From Flammeovirgaceae bacterium (GTDB lineage Bacteria; Bacteroidota; Bacteroidia; Cytophagales; MED-G16): a stretch of DNA of 5,690 bases. Location of the stretch: assembly GCA_002702205.1 (NCBI GenBank), contig NZYP01000047.1, forward strand, positions 39,822-45,511, given 5' to 3'. The notes beneath the pieces were generated by a model. It was given only the letters and a program-made list of their open reading frames with translations, ran no database searches and had not been told where the DNA came from. Both the position numbers and the translations under genes were made by a program. This document shows, piece by piece, positions 1 through 5,690 of the stretch (the first letter of the stretch is position 1; every line of letters starts with the position of its first letter).

Positions 1-1310
1 TTTAATAAAACAGGGTGACCGACTAATACATTTTCTAAAATATCCCATATTACAGGTTCCTTTCTATCAACAAGTTTTTTGGCTGATTTAACTGTTTTTA
101 CAATACCCCTCTCTATTAATTTTCTAATAATAAAGGGCTTAAACAATTCCGCTGCCATATCTTTTGGTAAACCACACTCATGCATTTTCAGTTTTGGACC
201 AACTACAATTACAGATCTACCAGAATAATCAACTCTTTTACCTAAAAGATTTTGTCTGAACCTTCCTTGCTTACCTTTTAGCATATCGGTAAGAGATTTT
301 AAAGATCTATTTCCATCAGACCTTACAGCATTTATCCTTCGTGAGTTATCAAATAAAGAATCGACTGCTTCCTGAAGCATTCTTTTTTCATTTCTTAAAA
401 TAACTTCTGGAGCTCTTATCTCTAATAACCTCTTTAATCTATTATTTCTTATTATTACCCTTCTGTATAAATCGTTTAAGTCGGATGTAGCAAATCTACC
501 TCCGTCAAGTGGTACTAAAGGTCTTAACTCAGGTGGAATCACAGGAATCATTTTAACGACCATCCACTCAGGATTATTCTCTATATTCTCACGTGAATCT
601 CTAAAAGATTCAATAACTCTAAGTCTCTTTAATGCTTCCGCTTTCCTTTGTTGAGATGTTTCATTAGCAGCCTTATATCTTAAATCAACGGATAAACTAT
701 CTAAATCAATTTGTGATAAAAGTTCACTAACGGCATCTGCCCCCATCCTTGCAATAAATTTGTTAGGATCATCGTTAGGAAGCATTTGATTATCTTTTGG
801 AAGTGAATCAACTATATTTAGATATTCCTCCTCCGTTAAAAGATCCATCTTCTGACAACCATCTTCCTCTTTTACACCTGGGTTAATAACAACATATCTT
901 TCATAATAGATAATTTGATTCAATTTTTTAGCAGGTATACCAAGCATATATCCAATCTTGTTTGGTAGGGTTCTGAAATACCATATATGGGCTACAGGAA
1001 CTACCAACTCAATATGTCCCATTCGCTCTCTTCTGACTTTCTTCTCTGTTACTTCAACACCACACCTATCACATATAATCCCCTTATATCTTATCCTTTT
1101 ATATTTTCCACAGTGACATTCCCAGTCTTTAACAGGACCAAAAATTCTTTCACAAAATAATCCACCCATCTCTGGTTTAAATGTTCTGTAATTGATGGTT
1201 TCTGGAGCAGTTACTTCTCCAAATGAATTTTCTAAAATAGACTCAGGCGATGCTAAGCTTACAATAATTTTAGAGAAGTCACTTGATTTATTTGTTTTCC
1301 TTGATATCAT
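1..1310 (-). CDS. rpoC: DNA-directed RNA polymerase subunit beta-prime, N-terminal part (cut by window edge)
   Basis: This is the largest subunit of RNA polymerase, which with beta forms the DNA channel and active centre. The ATG is at 1310-1308, and 436 complete codons run open to the window edge. Visible elements in order are: FSKI and LASPESIL near the N terminus; NYRTF (zipper, Y41 and R42); the zinc-binding domain with C65, C67, C80 and C83 in [39 protein letters not shown]; the lid and [18 protein letters not shown] around 267-284; the sigma-binding clamp helices around 275-320, with R288 and E308 matching E. coli R275 and E295 by motif alignment; and switch 2, [20 protein letters not shown], around 345-364. 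The sequence stops in [11 protein letters not shown], roughly 20-25 residues before the expected NADFDGD magnesium site, so catalysis cannot be judged here. A roughly 18-residue excess over E. coli between the zinc finger and the lid fits Bacteroidota. The gene follows rpoB after 11 bases and is almost certainly cotranscribed. PEMGG replaces the common PERDG at 46-50. Identity is certain; the absence from this list of an ORF is only because it runs off the edge. Confidence 0.97.
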   Translation of the reverse strand, partial: MISRKTNKSSDFSKIIVSLASPESILENSFGEVTAPETINYRTFKPEMGGLFCERIFGPVKDWECHCGKYKRIRYKGIICDRCGVEVTEKKVRRERMGHIELVVPVAHIWYFRTLPNKIGYMLGIPAKKLNQIIYYERYVVINPGVKEEDGCQKMDLLTEEEYLNIVDSLPKDNQMLPNDDPNKFIARMGADAVSELLSQIDLDSLSVDLRYKAANETSQQRKAEALKRLRVIESFRDSRENIENNPEWMVVKMIPVIPPELRPLVPLDGGRFATSDLNDLYRRVIIRNNRLKRLLEIRAPEVILRNEKRMLQEAVDSLFDNSRRINAVRSDGNRSLKSLTDMLKGKQGRFRQNLLGKRVDYSGRSVIVVGPKLKMHECGLPKDMAAELFKPFIIRKLIERGIVKTVKSAKKLVDRKEPVIWDILENVLVGHPVLL

Positions 1311-1321
1311 ATTTATAATTA
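1311..1321 (-). other. rpoB-rpoC junction, 11-base spacer without Shine-Dalgarno
   Basis: Only 11 A/T bases separate the rpoB TAA stop (1324-1322) from the rpoC ATG. There is no AGGAGG-like site in the spacer or in the last codons of rpoB. Such close spacing suggests one transcript and possibly translational coupling by a terminating ribosome. A/T-rich leaders without a Shine-Dalgarno sequence are the norm in Bacteroidota. Confidence 0.7.
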
Positions 1322-4300
1322 TTATTTCATTGTTATTTCTAGTGCTAGGCCTCTTAATTCATGAACCAGTACGTTGAAAGATTCTGGAATTCCAGGAGGT
1401 TGCATATTATCACCTTTAACTATAGCTTCATAAGCTTTAGCCCTACCAATTATATCATCTGATTTAATTGTTAAAATTTCTTGAAGAATATGAGATGCTC
1501 CAAAAGCTTCAAGAGCCCATACTTCCATTTCACCAAATCTTTGACCACCAAACTGAGCCTTTCCTCCAAGAGGTTGTTGCGTTATAAGTGAGTAAGGACC
1601 TATTGACCTAGAATGCATCTTGTCATCTACTAAGTGTCCTAATTTCAGCATATATATTACACCAACAGTTACTGGCTGATCAAACTTCTTACCAGTAGAT
1701 CCATCATAAAGATCTGTTCTTCCAAAAGGTGGTAAACCAGCTTCTTTTAGTTCTTTACTAACCTCATCTGCTGTTGCACCATCAAAAATTGGAGTTCTAT
1801 ACTTCTTATTAAGATTTAAACCAGCCCAACCTAATGCTGTTTCATAAAGCTGTCCTATATTCATCCTTGAAGGAACACCTAATGGGTTTAAAACTATATC
1901 AACAGTAGAACCATCTTCTAAAAATGGCATGTCTTCTTCTTTAACAATTCTGGCAACGACGCCTTTATTACCATGCCTTCCAGCCATCTTATCTCCAACT
2001 TTTAACTTTCTCTTCTTAGCAACATAAACTTTTGCCATCTGAACTATACCAGGTGCTAACTCATCTCCAACTTCTAAAGAAAACTTTTCTTTCTTGAAAC
2101 TAGATGCTAAGTCATTCCTCTTAACAACATAATTTTTAACAGCTTTCGAAACAAGTATATTCACTTTTTTATCTTCTGTCCAATCTTCCAAAACTACATC
2201 TTGAATTAAACTTGATTCCTCTGGAACATTCAAGCTATTTATATCATAATATTTATTTTTATTTGGAAAAAGCTTATCTTGAATTACCTTCTTTGAAAAC
2301 TTTACACCAGGTTTTATCAGTTCCTCACCATACTTATGATTTACTCCATTAGTTTTCTTATTAACAAGTAACTTTTCAAATTTAGCAATTAACTTTTCTT
2401 TTAACTCAACCAGAGATTTACCGTAATCCGCTTTAAGAATATCAATTTGTTTTTTAGCAATCTTTTTTGAATCCTTGTCTTTCTTTTGTCTTGTAAATAA
2501 TTTAGTATCAACAACAACACCATTCAGTGAAGGTGGTGCCTTAAGTGAAGCATCCTTAACATCTCCAGCTTTATCTCCAAAGATTGCTCTTAATAACCTT
2601 TCCTCCGGCGTTGGATCACTCTCTCCTTTAGGGGTAATTTTACCAATTAAGATATCTCCTTCTTTAACTTTTGCTCCAACTCTTATCAATCCAGTTTCAT
2701 CTAAATCACTGATAGCTTCATCACTTACATTAGGAATTTCATTTGTAAACTCCTCTTCACCTCTTTTAGTGTCCCTAACCTCTAACTTAAATTCTTCAAT
2801 ATGTAAAGATGTGAAAACATCTTCCTTTACAACCTTCTCAGAAATAACTATAGCATCTTCAAAATTGTAACCTTTCCAAGGCATAAATGCAACTTTTAAA
2901 TTTCTTCCAAGAGCTAGCTCTCCCTTTTCAGTTGCAAAACCTTCACAAATTACTTGACCTTTTTTAACCTTATCTCCGACTTTAACAGTAGGTGTTAAAT
3001 TAACACAGGTATCTTGATTTGTCCTTCTGAATTTTATCAACTCATAGGACTTAGATTTTTCGTCAAAAGAAACGAGTTTTTCATTCTTATCTAGATCATA
3101 TTTAATCTCAATTTTAGTAGAATCAACATATGAGACAGTTCCTTTACCCTCTGCAACAATTGTCGATCTTGAATCTTTGGCAACTCTGTACTCCATTCCG
3201 GTTCCAACTATAGGTGACTGAGGTTTCATCAATGGGACTGCTTGCCTCATCATATTCGAACCCATTAATGCCCTATTTGCATCATCGTGTTCAAGAAAAG
3301 GAATCAAAGAAGCAGCAACAGATACAATTTGATTAGGAGCAACATCCATATATTTAAGATCTTTATCCTTTGTTAATGGGAAATCACCTTCATATCTAGC
3401 CTTTATAGTCTTATCAACAAATGATCCATTACTCTTCAAAGGGACATTAGCTTGAGCAATAAATGACTGATCTTCGTCTTCAGCAGTTAGATATTGAATA
3501 TCACCTTTTAGATCAACTTTACCACCTTCAACTTTTCTGTATGGAGTCTCAATAAATCCCATACTATTAACTTTTGCGTGAACACATAGAGATGATATTA
3601 GTCCTATATTTGGCCCTTCAGGTGTTTCAATTGTACAAAGTCTTCCATAATGAGTATAATGAACATCTCTAACCTCAAAACCAGCTCTTTCTCTAGACAA
3701 ACCACCAGGTCCCAAGGCAGACATTCTTCTCTTATGAGTAATTTCAGCAAGAGGATTTGTCTGGTCCATAAATTGAGATAACTGATTGGTTCCAAAAAAT
3801 GAGTTAATTACAGATGTTAAAGTTCTAGCATTAATAAGATCTACAGGTTTAAAATCTTCGTTATCTCTCACATTCATTCTCTCTCTGATTGTTCTAGACA
3901 TTCTAGCTAGCCCCACGCCAAATTGAGAATAAAGTTGCTCACCTACTGTTCTAACTCTTCTATTACTCAGGTGATCAATATCATCAACAACAGTCTTTGC
4001 ATTTATAAGTGTAATTAAATACTTTACGATCAATATTATATCTTCTTTGGTAAGTACTCTAACCTCATGGTCAGTGTCTATATTTAGCTTTTTATTGATC
4101 CTATACCTTCCAACTTCTCCGAGATCATATCTTTTATCACTAAAAAATAAGTTTTGGATAATATCTCTTGCAGTCTGCTCATCAGGAGCTTCAGTATTTC
4201 TAAGTTGTCTATATATTTCCTCTAAAGCTTCTTTTTCAGAATTTGAAACATCCTTCTTTAGAGTGTTGTAAATTATTTGATATTCACCGACATTGATATC

Positions 4301-5188
4301 TTCTCTATGTACTGTGACAAATGGAGCTTCAGAATTAATAATAGTCTCAATATCTTCTTCTTCTAAAATATGATCTCTATCAAGAATCAATTCGTTTCTG
4401 TCAACAGAAATAACCTCTCCAGTATCTTCATCAACAAAGTCTTCGACCCAAGTTTTTAAAACTCTGGCAGCGAGTTTTCTTCCAAGCGCCTTCTTTAAAT
4501 TAGATTTAGAAGACTTAACCTCTTCAGATAGTTGAAAGATATCAAGAATGTCTTTGTCTGATCCAAATCCTATGGCTCTAAGCAATGTAGTTATAGGAAA
4601 CTTTTTCTTCCTGTCAATGTAAGCATACATCACATTATTAACATCTGTTGCAAATTCAATCCATGAACCTCTAAATGGAATTATTCTAGCAGAATATAAA
4701 GGAGTACCGTTCGTATGTTTACTCTGTGCAAAGAAAACACCTGGGGACCTATGCAATTGAGATACAATAACTCTTTCAGCTCCATTTATAACAAAAGATC
4801 CTTTATTGGTCATATATGGAATATTACCAAGAAAAACCTCTTGTTCAATAGTTTCAAAATCATCGTTGTCCTCATCATTACATATGAGTCTAAGTTTTGC
4901 CTTTAAGGGCAAAGAATAAGTAAGACCCCTATCAATACACTCACTTACTGAATATTTAGGTGGATCTACAGTATAATCTATAAACTCAAGAACAAAGTTT
5001 TCTCTAGAATCAGATATTGGAAAGTTCTCAATAAACACTTTGAAAAGCCCTTCATTATCTCTTTTCTCTGGAGGTGTCTCTAATTGAAAAAAGTCTTTGT
5101 ATGACTGAAGCTGAACATCCAAAAAATCGGGATAATCAGTTAAATTCGTAAGTTTGGAAAAATCGGTTCTACTTGATATGTCTTTCAA
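1322..5188 (-). CDS. rpoB: DNA-directed RNA polymerase subunit beta
   Basis: This is the second-largest RNA polymerase subunit, which forms one pincer of the clamp and half of the active site and carries the rifampicin pocket. The protein has 1288 residues, slightly longer than the roughly 1270 I recall for Bacteroidota. Landmarks in order are: [16 protein letters not shown] (19-34) at the N terminus; [19 protein letters not shown] (135-153, R139 matching E. coli R143); the rifampicin region [20 protein letters not shown] (469-488) with D475, H485, R488 and S490 all in their sensitive-type states; [10 protein letters not shown] (521-530); [16 protein letters not shown] (634-649); GYNFEDA with E777 and D778 near the catalytic metal; a lineage-type Lys-rich insert at about 896-1035; [12 protein letters not shown] with substrate-contacting K1067 and K1075; and the C-terminal block [20 protein letters not shown] leading to [10 protein letters not shown] (1277-1286). 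The start is TTG: in frame, a TAA stop lies only four codons upstream of it and the first ATG is codon 126, inside conserved sequence. The N-terminal length from TTG fits the family. There is no frameshift or missing key residue. It sits between rplL and rpoC in the universal order. Confidence 0.98.
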   Translation of the reverse strand: MKDISSRTDFSKLTNLTDYPDFLDVQLQSYKDFFQLETPPEKRDNEGLFKVFIENFPISDSRENFVLEFIDYTVDPPKYSVSECIDRGLTYSLPLKAKLRLICNDEDNDDFETIEQEVFLGNIPYMTNKGSFVINGAERVIVSQLHRSPGVFFAQSKHTNGTPLYSARIIPFRGSWIEFATDVNNVMYAYIDRKKKFPITTLLRAIGFGSDKDILDIFQLSEEVKSSKSNLKKALGRKLAARVLKTWVEDFVDEDTGEVISVDRNELILDRDHILEEEDIETIINSEAPFVTVHREDINVGEYQIIYNTLKKDVSNSEKEALEEIYRQLRNTEAPDEQTARDIIQNLFFSDKRYDLGEVGRYRINKKLNIDTDHEVRVLTKEDIILIVKYLITLINAKTVVDDIDHLSNRRVRTVGEQLYSQFGVGLARMSRTIRERMNVRDNEDFKPVDLINARTLTSVINSFFGTNQLSQFMDQTNPLAEITHKRRMSALGPGGLSRERAGFEVRDVHYTHYGRLCTIETPEGPNIGLISSLCVHAKVNSMGFIETPYRKVEGGKVDLKGDIQYLTAEDEDQSFIAQANVPLKSNGSFVDKTIKARYEGDFPLTKDKDLKYMDVAPNQIVSVAASLIPFLEHDDANRALMGSNMMRQAVPLMKPQSPIVGTGMEYRVAKDSRSTIVAEGKGTVSYVDSTKIEIKYDLDKNEKLVSFDEKSKSYELIKFRRTNQDTCVNLTPTVKVGDKVKKGQVICEGFATEKGELALGRNLKVAFMPWKGYNFEDAIVISEKVVKEDVFTSLHIEEFKLEVRDTKRGEEEFTNEIPNVSDEAISDLDETGLIRVGAKVKEGDILIGKITPKGESDPTPEERLLRAIFGDKAGDVKDASLKAPPSLNGVVVDTKLFTRQKKDKDSKKIAKKQIDILKADYGKSLVELKEKLIAKFEKLLVNKKTNGVNHKYGEELIKPGVKFSKKVIQDKLFPNKNKYYDINSLNVPEESSLIQDVVLEDWTEDKKVNILVSKAVKNYVVKRNDLASSFKKEKFSLEVGDELAPGIVQMAKVYVAKKRKLKVGDKMAGRHGNKGVVARIVKEEDMPFLEDGSTVDIVLNPLGVPSRMNIGQLYETALGWAGLNLNKKYRTPIFDGATADEVSKELKEAGLPPFGRTDLYDGSTGKKFDQPVTVGVIYMLKLGHLVDDKMHSRSIGPYSLITQQPLGGKAQFGGQRFGEMEVWALEAFGASHILQEILTIKSDDIIGRAKAYEAIVKGDNMQPPGIPESFNVLVHELRGLALEITMK
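2084..2503 (-). other. Lineage-specific Lys-rich insert in RpoB
   Basis: RpoB residues about 896-1035 lie between the conserved [16 protein letters not shown] and [12 protein letters not shown] segments. This is where E. coli beta carries its own large lineage-specific insertion. The first part (about 902-945) is a charged, heptad-like stretch rich in Lys, Glu and Leu and probably helical or coiled-coil. The second part is a poorly conserved, Asn- and Lys-rich region. Compared with the Flavobacterium version as I remember it, this copy is about 20 residues longer, which would account for the slightly long protein. Boundaries are estimates from motif alignment by eye. Such inserts sit on the polymerase surface and their role in Bacteroidota is not known to me. 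Confidence 0.5.
3713..3793 (-). other. Rifampicin resistance-determining region, cluster I of rpoB
   Basis: RpoB residues 466-492 correspond to E. coli 507-533 (offset 41). Rifampicin-contact positions where resistance mutations usually fall read Q472, D475, H485, R488, S490 and L492, all as in sensitive enzymes. A481 replaces E. coli S522, which I recall as usual in Bacteroidota. Cluster II residues P523 and I531 (E. coli P564 and I572) are also unchanged. Rifampicin susceptibility at the target is therefore the inference; uptake or inactivation cannot be judged from this window. Confidence 0.85.
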
Positions 5189-5200
5189 TTGTTTGTTAAT
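5186..5200 (-). promoter_or_regulatory. rpoB translation start region, TTG start with A-rich leader
   Basis: On the coding strand the leader reads ATTAACAAACAA followed by TTG. An in-frame TAA lies immediately before the ATT, so the start must be the TTG or, far less likely, the ATT four codons earlier. There is no ATG in any frame in the rplL-rpoB gap, so a simple one-base sequencing error would not supply one. No Shine-Dalgarno sequence is present; the A-rich leader resembles Bacteroidota initiation sites that depend on low structure and upstream adenines. Confidence 0.65.
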
Positions 5201-5201
5201 T

Positions 5202-5213
5202 TATAATATTATA
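5202..5213. repeat. 12-bp perfect A/T palindrome TATAATATTATA
   Basis: The 12 bases read the same on both strands. On the coding strand it begins 14 bases before the rpoB TTG and contains TATAAT, which looks like a -10 box. No convincing -35 or Bacteroidota -33 TTTG element sits at the right distance, and a transcript from it would have an extremely short leader. It may be chance in A/T-rich DNA, a weak promoter, or a small second hairpin in the mRNA. Confidence 0.3.
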
Positions 5214-5217
5214 CAAG

Positions 5218-5235
5218 CCGTAAATTATTTTACGG
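5218..5235 (-). promoter_or_regulatory. Hairpin between rplL and rpoB, possible attenuator or RNA-processing site
   Basis: The coding strand reads CCGTAAA-ATAA-TTTACGG, a perfect 7-bp stem with a 4-base loop. It starts 27 bases after the rplL stop codon. The bases after it (CTTGTATAAT) are not a run of U, so it is not a classical strong intrinsic terminator. Its place between rplL and rpoB matches that of the E. coli attenuator, which lets only part of the transcription continue into rpoB. Whether this one terminates, stabilises the rplL 3' end, or does nothing is unknown. Confidence 0.45.
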
Positions 5236-5261
5236 AAATAAGCTAATAATGATGTAGTTAA

Positions 5262-5645
5262 TTAAGTTAAATCAACTTCAGCTCCAGCCTCTTCTAACTG
5301 TTTCTTAGCTGATTCTGCCTCTTCTTTTGGTACACCTTCTTTTATAGCTTTTGGTGCTCCATCAACCATATCTTTAGCATCTTTTAAGCCTAGACCAGTA
5401 ATTTCTTTTACTAATTTAACTACAGCCAATTTAGACGCACCCGCTGATTTAAGCGTTATATCAAAACTGGTTTTTTCTTCTGCTGCTGCGTCTGCTGCAC
5501 CACCTGCTGCACCACCCGCAACTGCTACTGTCGCTGCTGCTGCTGGTTCAATACCATATTCATCTTTTAAAATCGTTGTTAATTCACTAACGTCTTTTAC
5601 CGTAAGATTTACTAATTTTTCTGCAAAATCTTTTAAATCTGCCAT
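5262..5645 (-). CDS. rplL: Large ribosomal subunit protein bL12 (L7/L12)
   Basis: This is the multi-copy stalk protein of the 50S subunit. It dimerises, binds L10 (product of rplJ, normally just upstream), and recruits and stimulates the GTPase factors EF-Tu, EF-G, IF2 and RF3. The 127-residue protein has the full family layout: an N-terminal dimerisation helix pair (1 to about 33, ending [10 protein letters not shown]), an Ala/Gly-rich flexible hinge (about 34-56) and a globular C-terminal domain (about 57-127). The C-terminal domain contains KTSFDITL, the factor-binding helix [20 protein letters not shown] with K72, K77, K80, K88 and K91, and the ending [10 protein letters not shown]. The ATG at 5645-5643 gives the expected N terminus. 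An AGG at -5 to -3 is too close to serve as a normal Shine-Dalgarno site; an 11-base A tract precedes it. The hinge contains a 12-bp tandem duplication. Nothing is missing or broken. Confidence 0.98.
   Translation of the reverse strand: MADLKDFAEKLVNLTVKDVSELTTILKDEYGIEPAAAATVAVAGGAAGGAADAAAEEKTSFDITLKSAGASKLAVVKLVKEITGLGLKDAKDMVDGAPKAIKEGVPKEEAESAKKQLEEAGAEVDLT
5493..5516 (-). repeat. 12-bp perfect tandem duplication in the bL12 hinge
   Basis: The unit GGTGGTGCAGCA occurs twice back to back and encodes Gly-Gly-Ala-Ala twice. It is followed by a degenerate third unit, GACGCAGCAGCA (Asp-Ala-Ala-Ala). It lies in the flexible linker, where length changes in multiples of three are tolerated, so replication slippage is the probable origin. 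Confidence 0.85.
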
Positions 5646-5690
5646 AACCTATTTTTTTTTTTGTTTATACTCTATTTATTATTATTCTGA
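5646..5690 (-). other. rplL leader, with possible last codons of an upstream gene
   Basis: These 45 bases lie upstream of rplL. On the coding strand they hold several stop codons (AATAATAATAAATAG), then GTATAAAC, then an 11-base A run (5652-5662) and TAGGTT before the ATG. The expected upstream neighbour is rplJ (L10). Its end could be Ser-Glu-stop at 5690-5682, but too little is visible to support a gene call, and rplJ may end beyond the window. No clear promoter with both Bacteroidota elements (TTTG and TAnnTTTG) is present. Confidence 0.4.

Larger units (their letters stand above)
5189..5261 (-). other. rplL-rpoB intergenic region
   Basis: This is a 73-base A/T-rich gap between the rplL stop and the rpoB start. 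It contains an 18-base hairpin sequence and, closer to rpoB, a 12-base A/T palindrome; both are listed separately. In E. coli the equivalent gap holds an attenuator and an RNase III site that set the ratio of ribosomal protein to polymerase synthesis, so a control role here is plausible by position alone. Confidence 0.5.

Noticed and set aside
1..1310. rpoC as a truncated pseudogene
   Set aside because: The reading frame is open and canonical to the first base of the window; the break is the window edge and not a mutation.
1192..1377. 61-codon plus-strand open frame spanning the rpoC start and rpoB end
   Set aside because: It is antisense to rpoC and rpoB. Its hydrophobic C-terminal stretch comes from the A/T-rich junction, and there is no start context or homology signal.
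2475..2870. 131-codon open frame on the plus strand
   Set aside because: It lies wholly antisense to conserved rpoB codons. The translation is Ser/Leu-rich low-complexity sequence with no family resemblance, as expected for the reverse of Lys/Glu-rich coding sequence.
3713..3793. A481 in place of E. coli S522 as a rifampicin-resistance change
   Set aside because: NPLAEITH is, as I recall, the standard Bacteroidota form; all major resistance positions are in the sensitive state.
3604..3795. 63-codon minus-strand open frame inside rpoB in another frame
   Set aside because: It overlaps the rifampicin region, the most constrained part of rpoB, so it is a frame shadow.
4047..4271. 74-codon plus-strand open frame
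   Set aside because: It is antisense to conserved rpoB sequence; its translation is Ser/Leu-rich with no recognisable domain.
4715..4906. 63-codon plus-strand open frame
   Set aside because: It is antisense to the conserved N-terminal part of rpoB and has no recognisable motif.
5122..5188. Frameshift or misassembly at the rpoB 5' end explaining the lack of ATG
   Set aside because: Family-like sequence continues to the N terminus ([13 protein letters not shown]), and no ATG occurs in any frame upstream within the gap, so a single-base error would not restore one.
5218..5235. Intergenic hairpin as a true intrinsic terminator
   Set aside because: No U run follows the stem and only three of seven pairs are G/C. 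Full termination here would also cut off rpoBC, so only a partial or processing role is kept as a hypothesis.

Overview
The window is a piece of the bacterial rplJL-rpoBC transcription/translation cluster, read entirely on the minus strand. In transcription order it holds rplL (ribosomal protein bL12, complete), rpoB (RNA polymerase beta subunit, complete) and rpoC (RNA polymerase beta-prime subunit, 5' part only, cut by the window edge). Coding density is high. The non-coding parts are a 45-base stretch upstream of rplL at the window end, a 73-base rplL-rpoB gap and an 11-base rpoB-rpoC gap. No tRNA, rRNA, mobile element, CRISPR array or accessory gene is visible.

The source looks like an AT-rich member of Bacteroidota, most likely a flavobacterium-like, possibly uncultured, lineage. 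This is inferred from protein signatures that I recall as typical of that phylum: [20 protein letters not shown] in Rpo[15 protein letters not shown] and [16 protein letters not shown] in RpoC, a Lys-rich insert in the last third of RpoB, and the form of bL12. None of the three genes has a good Shine-Dalgarno sequence and their leaders are A/T-rich, which also fits Bacteroidota.

The genes work together in the usual way. bL12 is the flexible ribosomal stalk protein that recruits translation factors. RpoB and RpoC form the catalytic core of RNA polymerase. Every diagnostic RpoB motif within the window is intact, and RpoC is canonical up to the cut, which falls just before the region where the catalytic NADFDGD motif is expected.

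The region is ordinary housekeeping DNA and I do not see a previously undescribed system. The details worth a second look are: rpoB apparently starts with TTG, with no in-frame ATG until codon 126; a perfect 7-bp hairpin and a 12-bp AT palindrome lie in the rplL-rpoB gap; an 11-base A tract sits just upstream of the rplL start; the bL12 hinge contains a perfect 12-bp tandem duplication; and there are a few residue-level departures in conserved RpoB and RpoC motifs.
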